Assembly (NCBI GenBank): GCA_029010655.1
Contig: JAQXKW010000040.1
Span: forward strand, 1 to 13,624
Length of the DNA stretch: 13,624 nt
Source: Clostridia bacterium
Lineage (GTDB): Bacteria; Bacillota; Clostridia; Oscillospirales; CAG-272
Direction: 5' to 3'
Below the pieces are notes generated by a model. That model worked only from the letters and a program-made list of their open reading frames with translations. It ran no database searches and had not been told where the DNA came from. Below, one piece after another: positions 1-6,172 of this stretch. Position numbers and translations under genes: made by a program. The stretch's first letter is position 1; each line of letters opens with the position of its first letter.

Positions 1-470
1 CCCAGAGTTTCCGCATATAAAAGCTTTGTGTTTTCGAGAATTGCTTTTTCAAAATTCTCAGGCTCGGAAGGGTCTACAAAGGTGCATGAAATGCCCTGTT
101 CCTTTAAGGTGTTTGCAAACAAATTGTAGGTGCCTCCGTAAAGGTTTGCGGAGGACACAATGTGGTCTCCGGCAACCGCAACGTTCTGAACGGCATATGT
201 AATAGCCGCAGAGCCGGAAGCCGTGGCAAGTGCGGCGGCGCCGCTTTCAAGAGCGGCAATGCGCTTTTCAAATACGTCGGAGGTGGGGTTCATCAAACGG
301 GTGTATATATTGCCGCCTTCCGTAAGACCGAAACGGCCGGCTGCCTGTGCGGAATCCTTGAAAACGTATGAGGTTGTAGCGTAAATGGGAACAGCTCTTG
401 CGTCTGTTGCAGGGTCAGCCGTTTCCTGACCTACATGGAGCTGTAAGGTTTCAAATTTGTAATCGGACAT
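1..470 (-). CDS. metY: O-acetylhomoserine sulfhydrylase (aminocarboxypropyltransferase), N-terminal part
   Basis: This is the first ~156 residues of a PLP-dependent Cys/Met metabolism enzyme; the rest, including the PLP-binding lysine, lies beyond the window edge. The protein begins MSDYKFETLQLHVGQETADP and continues with the family patterns AVPIYATTSYVF (about residues 26-37), NIYTRLMNPT (about 54-63) and an ALATASGSAA segment. These fit the MetY branch, which makes homocysteine from O-acetylhomoserine and sulfide in the cytoplasm. Cystathionine gamma-synthase or methionine gamma-lyase are the alternatives within the same fold, but the N-terminus favours MetY. The ATG at 470 has an AAAGGA ribosome-binding site at 480-485, 9 nt upstream. 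The gene appears to be transcribed alone from the consensus promoter at 630-658, through a leader carrying a small ORF and a stem-loop. Confidence 0.9.
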   Translation of the reverse strand, partial: MSDYKFETLQLHVGQETADPATDARAVPIYATTSYVFKDSAQAAGRFGLTEGGNIYTRLMNPTSDVFEKRIAALESGAAALATASGSAAITYAVQNVAVAGDHIVSSANLYGGTYNLFANTLKEQGISCTFVDPSEPENFEKAILENTKLLYAETL

Positions 471-488
471 GGTATTAATTCCTTTCAG

Positions 489-554
489 TTTCAGATTTTT
501 GTGATTTTTGTTTTTAGCGTCAAAAACTGCCGTCACATTCGTCCGAATCTGAAA
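489..554 (-). promoter_or_regulatory. Stem-loop in the metY leader
   Basis: AATCTGAAA at 546-554 and TTTCAGATT at 489-497 form a perfect 9-bp inverted repeat with a 48-nt loop. The distal strand ends 4 nt before the metY Shine-Dalgarno sequence (480-485), and the proximal strand lies inside the leader ORF. There is no T-run, so this is not an intrinsic terminator. Coupling of leader translation to metY expression is inference. Confidence 0.4.
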
Positions 555-589
555 TTGTGCCTGATAGCGTAAAGCAATATTGTTGACAT
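533..589 (-). CDS. Putative 18-codon leader peptide upstream of metY
   Basis: A small ORF in the metY leader encodes MSTILLYAIRHNFRFGRM and ends in TGA. It has a near-perfect AAGGAG Shine-Dalgarno 6 nt before its ATG and lies about 40 nt downstream of a consensus promoter. Its stop is 62 nt before the metY start. A 9-bp inverted repeat (546-554 with 489-497) puts one stem strand inside codons 12-15 and the other just before the metY ribosome-binding site, so translating the ORF would open the stem. The peptide is not rich in Cys or Met, so it is not a classic amino-acid attenuator. Seen: the ORF, RBS and stem. Inferred: a regulatory role. I do not recognise the peptide family. Confidence 0.5.
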   Translation of the reverse strand: MSTILLYAIRHNFRFGRM

Positions 590-629
590 AGCATTCTCCT
601 TAACCCGATATTTTCGGTAGGTTGTGTGA

Positions 630-658
630 ATTATACCACCTATTACCTACCATGTCAA
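630..658 (-). promoter_or_regulatory. Consensus sigma-A promoter for metY, with flanking operator-like repeat
   Basis: On the minus strand, TTGACA (653-658) and TATAAT (630-635) are separated by exactly 17 bp, a perfect housekeeping promoter. A 7-bp inverted repeat, GGTAGGT (616-622) and ACCTACC (645-651), brackets the -10 element and occupies most of the spacer, where a repressor would block RNA polymerase. Sulfur-metabolism genes in Firmicutes are often controlled by Rrf2-family regulators such as CymR, but I cannot assign this site to one. Confidence 0.85.
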
Positions 659-727
659 GGGGTAAATACAAAAATTTTGCTTTTTATGAAAAAAATCCCG
701 TAGAAATGCAAAGGTGTTTATATAATC

Positions 728-891
728 GCTTTGCGGAGCAAAGCAACCTTACTACAATAAGTGATAAGTGATGCAGCTACGCTGTGATAGGTGATGCGAT
801 GCGTTTTTACACGCGCCGAAAGGCGTGCATCACGGGCGAAGCCCCATCACGCACGTAGTGCGCATCACGTTCCGCAAGGAACGCATCACTC
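728..891. repeat. Hairpin array 1: short stem-loops separated by GCATCAC (region 590-891 otherwise lacks a gene)
   Basis: On the plus strand, short perfect hairpins alternate with a GCATCAC/CATCAC separator (827-833, 845-850, 862-868, 883-889). Hairpins in order: GCTTTG-CGGAG-CAAAGC (728-744), CAGC-TAC-GCTG (774-784), GCGT-TTTTAC-ACGC (801-814), CGCC-GAAA-GGCG (814-825), GGGC-GAA-GCCC (834-844), GCAC-GTA-GTGC (851-861), GTTCC-GCAA-GGAAC (869-882). In the left part the separator is reversed (GTGATGC at 768-774 and 791-797), so orientation switches near 800. Stem sequences all differ; loops in separator orientation are GNA or GNRA. The array ends 2 bp before the tRNA-Leu terminator. Function unknown. 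No convincing protein is encoded here. Confidence 0.7.
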
Positions 892-932
892 AAAAAAGTC
901 TCTTTTGTCCGATAGACAAAAGAGACTTTTTT
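892..932 (-). terminator. Terminator of tRNA-Leu
   Basis: A perfect 18-bp stem (AAAAAAGTCTCTTTTGTC at 892-909 with its complement at 915-932) encloses a 5-nt loop. A/T runs at both ends make it potentially bidirectional. It lies 2 bp beyond the tRNA-Leu CCA end. Confidence 0.9.
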
Positions 933-934
933 GT

Positions 935-1022
935 TGGTGCCGGAAGCGGGGGTCGAACCCGCACGGGGTATTAGCCCACCGGATTTTGAGTCCGGCACGT
1001 CTGCCAATTCCATCATTCCGGC
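935..1022 (-). tRNA. tRNA-Leu (anticodon CAA)
   Basis: This is an 88-nt class II tRNA with a long variable arm. The acceptor GCCGGAA (1016-1022) pairs with TTCCGGC (939-945), followed by discriminator A and an encoded CCA. The anticodon arm is CCGGA-CTCAAAA-TCCGG, giving anticodon CAA, which reads UUG. The T arm contains GGTTCGACC. It is transcribed alone from its own promoter and followed by a strong terminator. Confidence 0.96.
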
Positions 1023-1031
1023 GTGTTCTAT

Positions 1032-1060
1032 ATATTAACATATATTTATCCCGTTTGCAA
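1032..1060 (-). promoter_or_regulatory. Promoter of tRNA-Leu
   Basis: On the minus strand, TTGCAA (1055-1060) and TAATAT (1032-1037) are 17 bp apart, and the -10 lies about 9 bp before the mature 5' end. The tRNA-Trp and amidohydrolase genes in this window also use a TTGCAA -35. Confidence 0.65.
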
Positions 1061-1086
1061 GTAGAATTTATAAAATTATTAAAAAA

Positions 1087-1120
1087 ATCGGGAAATGCGG
1101 CCTTGTCCGCATTTCCCGAT
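1087..1120 (-). terminator. Terminator of sigG
   Basis: A 14-bp perfect stem (1087-1100 with 1107-1120) has a 6-nt loop and, on the minus strand, is followed by a run of seven T at 1081-1087. It lies 17 bp after the sigG stop. Confidence 0.92.
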
Positions 1121-1136
1121 TCCCCCCGAATCTCTT

Positions 1137-1910
1137 TCACATCTGTTTTCTTATTCTCTCAAGGGCGCCTTTTTCAAGCCTTGATACCTGCGCCTGAGAA
1201 ATGCCTATTTCAGACGCAATTTCCATCTGTGTTTTTCCTTTGAAAAAACGCATGCTGATAATAGAGCGTTCACGCTCCGGCAGAGTTTTTAAGGCTTCAC
1301 GCAGGGCAATATCCTCAAGCCACGCTTCGTCCGTGTTTCCCGTGTCGCTGATCTGATCCATAACATAAATGGAATCTCCTCCGTCGCTGTAAACAGGGTC
1401 GTACAGAGACATTGGCTCAACAATGGCTTCAATGGCGGCGGAAACTGCCTCCTCCTTTTCGCCCAGCGCCTCCGCTATCTCTCTGACTGTTGGCTCGGAG
1501 TTTGACTTCGCCTGCAATTTTTCCCGTGCCTGCAAGGCTCTGTAAGCAAGATCACGGATACTCCTGCTGACCCTTATTGAATTGTTGTCTCTGAGATATC
1601 GGCGCACCTCTCCGATTATCATGGGCACCGCATAGGTCGAAAACTTAACGTCCAGCTCCGTGTTAAAATTGTCGATTGCCTTTATAAGTCCGATACAGCC
1701 TACCTGAAACAAATCGTCCAAATTCTCCCGCCTGTTGGTAAACCGCTGAATAATACTCAGAACCAAACGGAGATTTCCGTCAATAAGCTCCTTTCTCGCA
1801 TTTTCATCACCTGCTTTTGCCAGCTTTAACAGCCGTGTCTTTTCTTCCCCCGAAAGCACCTTCAGCTTTGAAGTGTTTACTCCGCATATTTCAACTTTGT
1901 TGTAGTACAT
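1137..1910 (-). CDS. sigG: RNA polymerase sporulation sigma factor SigG
   Basis: Sigma-G directs late transcription in the forespore after engulfment. The 257-residue protein matches the usual family length. It carries the SigG signature NKVEICGV near the N-terminus and region 2 DLFQVGCIGLIKAIDNF followed by KFSTYAVPMIIGEVRRYLRD (about residues 65-106). It also has IRVSRSIRDLAY and a C-terminal region 4 helix-turn-helix, KTQMEIASEIGISQAQVSRL. I chose the ATG at 1910, which has a GAGG ribosome-binding site 6 nt upstream; an in-frame GTG at 1922 overlaps that site and is less likely. The gene lies 93 bp after spoIVB on the same strand and has a sigma-F/G-type promoter and its own terminator. 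In Bacillus sigG follows sigE; here the upstream partner is spoIVB instead. Confidence 0.96.
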   Translation of the reverse strand: MYYNKVEICGVNTSKLKVLSGEEKTRLLKLAKAGDENARKELIDGNLRLVLSIIQRFTNRRENLDDLFQVGCIGLIKAIDNFNTELDVKFSTYAVPMIIGEVRRYLRDNNSIRVSRSIRDLAYRALQAREKLQAKSNSEPTVREIAEALGEKEEAVSAAIEAIVEPMSLYDPVYSDGGDSIYVMDQISDTGNTDEAWLEDIALREALKTLPERERSIISMRFFKGKTQMEIASEIGISQAQVSRLEKGALERIRKQM

Positions 1911-1937
1911 CAGAAACCTCACTTATTTCTTACAATA

Positions 1938-1967
1938 AGTATTGCCTTTGATGCTTGCACCTTATGC
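1938..1967 (-). promoter_or_regulatory. Sigma-F/sigma-G type promoter for sigG
   Basis: On the minus strand, GCATA (1963-1967) lies 16 bp before GGCAATACT (1938-1946). This agrees with the published forespore consensus (GYATA-type -35, GGnnAnAHT-type -10). The -35 sits in a small inverted repeat, CTTGCA/TGCAAG (1954-1970). SigG is classically transcribed by sigma-F and then by itself, so the site is where one would expect it. Confidence 0.65.
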
Positions 1968-1974
1968 AAGGGCG

Positions 1975-1998
1975 CTTTTCCTCTTTGTGGAAGAAAAG
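1975..1998 (-). other. Hairpin after spoIVB
   Basis: A 9-bp stem with one G-T wobble (1975-1983 with 1990-1998) and a 6-nt loop begins 5 bp after the spoIVB stop. It has no T-run, so it is at best a weak terminator or an mRNA 3'-end stabiliser between spoIVB and sigG. Confidence 0.35.
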
Positions 1999-2003
1999 GC
2001 AGG

Positions 2004-3008
2004 TTATTTCAGACTATCTGGCATGGATTCAAGCATTTTTTTCACAGTAACCCCATAGCCCCTTGTGGGGTCGTTAATCAAAACGTGAGTTACGGCGCCT
2101 ACTAATTTTCCGTCCTGAATAATGGGACTTCCGCTCATTCCCTGAACAATGCCGCCGGTCAGGGAAATCAGATTTTTGTCGGTAATTTCCACGAAAAACG
2201 TGTCGCCGTTTCCGTCGGGATTTTCGGAAAGCCGAATACTGTATTCGCACTCTCCCGCATCACTTACGGTGCAGATTACCGTAGCGTCACCCTCCTTTAT
2301 TCCGTCGCCTACCTCCACGGTGTTTTCCCGGGAAATATCCGGAATTATTCCGAAAACTCCGAAGGAGGTGTTTTTTATAACGCTTCCGCTTTTTTCGGGG
2401 GCGAATATTCCTCTAAGCTCTCCGGGCGCACCGGGCAAGCCCTTTGAAATTTCCGTTATGGTAACATGAGACACAGCCCCCCGTGAAATGTCGCAAAGCT
2501 CCCCTGTTGCCGTGTCGCATATTCCGTGACCCAGACCGCCGAAGGCGCCCGTTTCGGGCATAATATAGGTAACGGTTCCGATACCTGCGGAGCCGTCCCT
2601 GAGCCACAGCCCGATTTTGAATTCACCCGTGCTGAGGGATTTTTCGGGAGTTACGGTTAAATCTTTCGTTTTCCCGTTTCTTTCAACCGTAAAAACCATG
2701 GGCGTTCCGCCGCTGTTTTTTACGGCGCTTGTAACGCTGTCGGCACTGCCGGGTGCTTTGCCGTTGATTTTAATAATAATGTCGTTTTCGCAAAGTCCGG
2801 CAAGCTTTGAAGGGCAGGAGCCGCCGCTTTCCGTGTCCACGTCTGAAAAGCCGCTGACAATGAGCTTTCCCGTGCCGAACCTGACCCCGAAGGGCATACC
2901 GCCGGGGCAGACCTTAACACTTTCGGCGGCAAGCGATACAACCGAAAGGGATAAAATAAATATCAGTATTATTACGGCGGCAAAAGCCGCCCGTTGTTGC
3001 TTTTTCAT
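2004..3008 (-). CDS. spoIVB: SpoIVB peptidase (S55 serine protease, intercompartmental sporulation signal)
   Basis: SpoIVB is secreted from the forespore and cleaves the SpoIVFA inhibitor, which releases pro-sigma-K processing in the mother cell. The 334-residue protein has an N-terminal signal/anchor helix (about 8-28), a PDZ domain (about 65-120, with LCENDIIIKINGK) and an S55 protease domain. In that domain GLGHGICD supplies His161 and GIVQGMSGSPI supplies Ser292. Asp277 lies 15 residues before Ser292, the same spacing as Asp363 and Ser378 in the B. subtilis enzyme. The assignment of catalytic residues rests on that comparison from memory. The protein is shorter than the Bacillus form (about 425 residues), mostly in the N-terminal half. 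The ATG at 3008 follows an AAAGGA site. The gene precedes sigG and is divergent from radA. Confidence 0.95.
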   Translation of the reverse strand: MKKQQRAAFAAVIILIFILSLSVVSLAAESVKVCPGGMPFGVRFGTGKLIVSGFSDVDTESGGSCPSKLAGLCENDIIIKINGKAPGSADSVTSAVKNSGGTPMVFTVERNGKTKDLTVTPEKSLSTGEFKIGLWLRDGSAGIGTVTYIMPETGAFGGLGHGICDTATGELCDISRGAVSHVTITEISKGLPGAPGELRGIFAPEKSGSVIKNTSFGVFGIIPDISRENTVEVGDGIKEGDATVICTVSDAGECEYSIRLSENPDGNGDTFFVEITDKNLISLTGGIVQGMSGSPIIQDGKLVGAVTHVLINDPTRGYGVTVKKMLESMPDSLK

Positions 3009-3211
3009 TTCTTCTGTTCCTTTACTTTATGGTGCTCGGAACAAATCCTTTTGTTCCGCTTTTGAAATTTTTCAACATTGTTTTGACCTTCAACATTAAT
3101 TTGCTCAATTTGAATGAACGTATAAGAAGTAATTATTTAGGATAATTCAAATCTTAACCACAATGAACAAAAAATAATTTTTGAAAAAATGAAGTGTCCT
3201 TATATTAATAC
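3009..3211. other. Divergent spoIVB/radA intergenic region with repeats
   Basis: AT-rich DNA with three visible structures: a 9-bp hairpin CGGAACAAA-TCCT-TTTGTTCCG (3037-3058) just before the spoIVB ribosome-binding site; a direct repeat TTCAACATT (3071-3079 and 3089-3097), 18 bp apart; and an 8-bp inverted repeat ATTTGAAT/ATTCAAAT (3108-3115 and 3145-3152). I could not identify a clear sporulation promoter for spoIVB. The roles of the repeats are unknown. Confidence 0.4.
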
Positions 3212-3240
3212 TTGAAAACGAATTTTGCGTATGATATAAT
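3212..3240 (+). promoter_or_regulatory. Sigma-A promoter for radA
   Basis: TTGAAA (3212-3217) and TATAAT (3235-3240) are separated by 17 bp, about 30 bp before the radA start. It likely drives radA and the co-oriented genes behind it. Confidence 0.8.
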
Positions 3241-3272
3241 TATCATGTATAAAAATGGCTGTGAGGTAAATG

Positions 3273-4649
3273 ATGAAATCGCCGAAAACAGTATATGTAT
3301 GCACGGAGTGTGACCGTCAGACTCCCCGTTGGATGGGACAGTGCCCCGAATGCGGCGCATGGAATTCCCTTGTTGAGGAAACATATAAAGCTATGCCGAA
3401 ATCGTCTCCGACATCGGCTTTGAAAACAGTAAAAAAAGAACACGCATTGCGTTTTGCCGATATGAACGACGGCGACTGCGACCGTATGAAAACGGGTATC
3501 GGCGAGCTTGACAGAGTGCTGGGCGGCGGCTTGGTGCTGGGCAGCGCCGTGCTTTTGGCAGGCGAGCCCGGTATCGGTAAATCTACGCTTCTTATGCAGC
3601 TTTGCGGAAAGGCTGACGAAAATTTCAAAATTCTGTATGTTTCGGGAGAGGAATCGAAAGGGCAGCTACGGCTTCGGGCAAAGAGGCTGGGCTGTGACGA
3701 ATCCTCGGTGCTGGTGCTTACGGAAAACGATCTTGAATCTGTGCTTGACGAATACGAAAAAATTGCCCCCGATGTAATGATAGTGGATTCAATTCAGACC
3801 ATGGTGTCAGCCTCCGTTGATTCCTCTGCCGGAAGTATTTCTCAGGTAAGAGAGTGTTCGTCGCAGATAATCAGCCGTGCAAAGGCGGACGGCGCCGCAG
3901 TAATTCTTGTGGGGCACGTAAATAAAGAGGGCGGAATCGCAGGACCTAAAGTTCTTGAGCATACGGTGGACGCCGTGCTGTCCTTTGAGGGCGACAGAAG
4001 TCAGAGCCACAGAATAGTCCGTGCAGTTAAAAACCGCTACGGCTCCACAAACGAAATCGGCGTTTTTGAAATGACCGACACGGGGCTTGAGGAGGTGGAA
4101 AATCCCTCCGCCATGCTTCTTGCAGGCAGACCGAAGGGCGTTTCAGGCAGCTGTGCCGTTTGCGTAATGGAGGGCACACGGCCTATAATCGCGGAAATAC
4201 AGGCGCTTGTCACCCCGTCTGTTTATCCGTCGCCTAAAAGAATGGCGGACGGCATTGATTATAACAGAATGTGTCTTTTGCTGGCGGTTCTGGAAAAAAG
4301 ACTGGGGCTGAAATTTTCTGCCTGCGACGTATATCTCAATGTTGTGGGCGGACTCCGTATTGACGAGCCTGCGGCAGATGCGGCAATCGCTTTGGCGCTT
4401 TGCTCAACCATTAAGGATATTCCCGTTCCGTCGGAGCTGATTATCGCAGGTGAAATAGGACTTTCAGGCGAGGTTCGTGCAATTTCCTGCGCAGAGCAAA
4501 GGGCAAAGGAGGCGGCAAGAATAGGCTTTACGAAAATTGCCCTTCCCAAGCGTACTGTATCAAAAAAACCGCCGGAGGCGGACGGAGCGGAGATTATCCC
4601 CGTTTCGGGCGTGTACGATTTTTTGTTAATGCTTAAAAATTATGACTAA
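3273..4649 (+). CDS. radA: DNA repair protein RadA (Sms)
   Basis: RadA is a RecA-like ATPase/DNA helicase that helps process recombination intermediates. The protein has an N-terminal C4 zinc finger (CTEC and CPEC, residues 10-13 and 24-27) and Walker A GEPGIGKS at about 97. Walker B is VMIVDS at about 168. The C-terminal Lon-protease-like domain starts near residue 300. The family signature KNRFG appears as KNRYG (about 253-257), a conservative change. Length (458) is typical. Two ATGs are adjacent at 3270 and 3273; the second is 6 nt from the GAGG ribosome-binding site and is preferred. The stop overlaps the next gene by 8 bp, which suggests translational coupling. Confidence 0.96.
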   Translation: MKSPKTVYVCTECDRQTPRWMGQCPECGAWNSLVEETYKAMPKSSPTSALKTVKKEHALRFADMNDGDCDRMKTGIGELDRVLGGGLVLGSAVLLAGEPGIGKSTLLMQLCGKADENFKILYVSGEESKGQLRLRAKRLGCDESSVLVLTENDLESVLDEYEKIAPDVMIVDSIQTMVSASVDSSAGSISQVRECSSQIISRAKADGAAVILVGHVNKEGGIAGPKVLEHTVDAVLSFEGDRSQSHRIVRAVKNRYGSTNEIGVFEMTDTGLEEVENPSAMLLAGRPKGVSGSCAVCVMEGTRPIIAEIQALVTPSVYPSPKRMADGIDYNRMCLLLAVLEKRLGLKFSACDVYLNVVGGLRIDEPAADAAIALALCSTIKDIPVPSELIIAGEIGLSGEVRAISCAEQRAKEAARIGFTKIALPKRTVSKKPPEADGAEIIPVSGVYDFLLMLKNYD

Positions 4650-5445
4650 ATATAAAAAATTCTTAAAATTCATATATACGGTTTGCGGCGCATTCGGCTT
4701 TATCGCATATTTTTCATATCTTATAAAGCTGTTTGTATGGCCGGAGGGCACGCTCCCTTTAATCGTGGCAATTCTCGGCATAATAATTTCCGGCGTACCC
4801 GTGCTTTTCCGAAAATGGTTTGAAAAGCATCTTCCGAAAAGGCTCTTTTCCTTTCTTGAAAACCTTTTCGGCTGGGGAATGCTTTTCTATTGCGTTACCT
4901 TTATTGCCCTGTCCTCCTTTATATTCAGCGCCCCTGCTTTGCAGGCGGAGGTTGAGGAACTGCCCGAAAAAACTGTCTTTATTGTGTACGGCGCAGGGCT
5001 TGAAGGCGATAAACCGGGGTCGATTCTCAGAAAGAGGCTTGATAAGACCGTGGAATGTATGACCGAGCTTCCCGATTCCGTGTGTATTGTCACGGGAGGG
5101 CAGGGCTCAGACGAGCCCGTGACGGAGGCTTCTGCCATGAAGGAATACCTTACGGAAAACGGTATTGACGGCGACAGAATTATCCTTGAAGAAAGGGCCC
5201 ATAACACAATAGAAAATATCCGTTATTCCTTTGAGCTTATAGAAAAGGAAAAACTTGGCGGATATGCGGTGGTTTCCGTTTCAAATTCGTTTCATATTCC
5301 CCGAATAGACCTAATCTGCTCACGGCTGGGAGTTGAAAGCAGATTTATTCTTGCAAAGGATCCAAACCCTTATACGCTGTTCACGGTGCTGGTGCGGGAG
5401 TATATGTCATATGCCAAGCTGTTTTTGGTAGGTACGGAGGCTTAG
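4642..5445 (+). CDS. YdcF-like (DUF218) membrane-anchored protein
   Basis: The 267-residue protein has three predicted N-terminal membrane helices (about residues 7-30, 36-55 and 74-95). These are followed by a DUF218/YdcF-SanA domain starting at VFIVYGAGL (about 112). Within it are CIVTGGQGSDEPVTEA (about 148-163), the ERAHNTIENI segment (about 184-193) and VVSVSNSFHIPR (about 206-217). Proteins of this fold are linked to envelope or polysaccharide processes, but their reactions are mostly unknown, and I do not assign one. The ATG lies inside the last codons of radA and has no good Shine-Dalgarno of its own, so translation probably depends on radA. The domain topology fits a cytoplasm-synthesised protein whose catalytic-like domain follows the third helix. 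Confidence 0.85.
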   Translation: MTKYKKFLKFIYTVCGAFGFIAYFSYLIKLFVWPEGTLPLIVAILGIIISGVPVLFRKWFEKHLPKRLFSFLENLFGWGMLFYCVTFIALSSFIFSAPALQAEVEELPEKTVFIVYGAGLEGDKPGSILRKRLDKTVECMTELPDSVCIVTGGQGSDEPVTEASAMKEYLTENGIDGDRIILEERAHNTIENIRYSFELIEKEKLGGYAVVSVSNSFHIPRIDLICSRLGVESRFILAKDPNPYTLFTVLVREYMSYAKLFLVGTEA

Positions 5446-5477
5446 AATCCCGCAAAAGCGAAAGGACTGATACATAG

Positions 5478-6125
5478 GTGATAAAAGGCGCAATATTCGA
5501 CGTAGACGGAACGCTTTTGGACTCCATGGGAATGTGGAGAACCTTCGTTTCCGAATTAATAAGAAAATACGGCGGCAACCCTGAGGACGGGGTGGACGAA
5601 AAGGTAAGATACTATTCTCTCAGGCAGACGGCGACGTTCCTTGCGGAAAATTACATAGGCTGTACTCCCGACGAGGGAGAGAAAATCTGTCTTAGTGAGA
5701 CTATGGATTTTTACGCAAATAGAGCAGGGCTGAAGCCCGGCGCCGCAGAATTTCTCCATACTCTCGGCAATGCGGGCGTAAAAATGTATATTGCCACCGC
5801 AACGTACAGACCGCTGATACAGGCGGCGTTGGAGCGGGAGGGAGTCTGGAACTTATTCTCCGGAATGATAACCTGCTCCGAGGCGGGGGCAGGGAAAACA
5901 AAGCCCGATATTTTCCTGAAGGCTCTGGAAAAGCTGGGAACTTCCGTTCCCGAAACGTGGGTTTTCGAGGACGCATATCACGCCGTAAAGACCGCAAAAA
6001 GCATAGGCTTTAAGGTGCACTGCGTTTATGACGAAACGGAGGCGGATCATGCTTCGCTGCTTCGTCAAATGAGCGATATATATTCAAGAGACTTTACGGA
6101 CGCAAGAATAGAAAACTATCTGTGA
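5478..6125 (+). CDS. HAD-superfamily phosphatase/phosphomutase-like hydrolase (subfamily IA)
   Basis: The 215-residue protein opens with HAD motif I, FDVDGTLLDS (nucleophile Asp8, Asp10). A helical C1-type cap follows, then a motif II threonine in IATATYRP (about 105-112), a motif III lysine in KTKPDIF (about 140-146) and motif IV VFEDAYHA (about 162-169). This is the beta-phosphoglucomutase/phosphoglycolate phosphatase class; the substrate cannot be read from sequence. Translation starts at a GTG at 5478, chosen because the HAD core begins within three residues. An AAGGA site lies 11 nt upstream, slightly far. The next gene is cellobiose phosphorylase, so action on a sugar phosphate is possible but unproven. 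A GC-rich hairpin (6142-6156) separates the two genes. Confidence 0.88.
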   Translation: MIKGAIFDVDGTLLDSMGMWRTFVSELIRKYGGNPEDGVDEKVRYYSLRQTATFLAENYIGCTPDEGEKICLSETMDFYANRAGLKPGAAEFLHTLGNAGVKMYIATATYRPLIQAALEREGVWNLFSGMITCSEAGAGKTKPDIFLKALEKLGTSVPETWVFEDAYHAVKTAKSIGFKVHCVYDETEADHASLLRQMSDIYSRDFTDARIENYL

Positions 6126-6141
6126 AGCAATAAAAAACTGC

Positions 6142-6156
6142 GCCGCCTGCGGCGGC
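6142..6156 (+). other. GC-rich hairpin between the HAD and phosphorylase genes
   Basis: GCCGCC-TGC-GGCGGC forms a 6-bp perfect stem 16 bp after the HAD stop and just before the GGAG ribosome-binding site (6162-6165) of the next gene. There is no T-run; it may adjust mRNA stability or readthrough. Confidence 0.4.
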
Positions 6157-6172
6157 TGAATGGAGTAAAATA

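Noticed and set aside
471..660. SAM riboswitch or T-box upstream of metY
   Set aside because: No kink-turn-like or T-box conserved sequences are visible and the leader is short; the small ORF with a single stem fits better.
728..978. CRISPR-like array
   Set aside because: The repeated units are only 6-10 bp, the inserts are self-complementary and 11-16 nt long, and units change orientation; there are no cas genes in the window.
791..1243. 150-codon ORF over the tRNA-Leu region, plus strand
   Set aside because: It runs through hairpin array 1, the terminator, the tRNA-Leu gene and the sigG terminator, has no ribosome-binding site and encodes low-quality Arg/Ser-rich sequence.
1910..1922. GTG start for sigG at 1922
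   Set aside because: The GTG is part of the GAGG ribosome-binding site for the ATG at 1910, and the family N-terminus aligns with the later start.
2149..2469. Plus-strand ORFs opposite spoIVB
   Set aside because: They are shadows of the conserved SpoIVB frame, with no ribosome-binding sites or recognisable domains.
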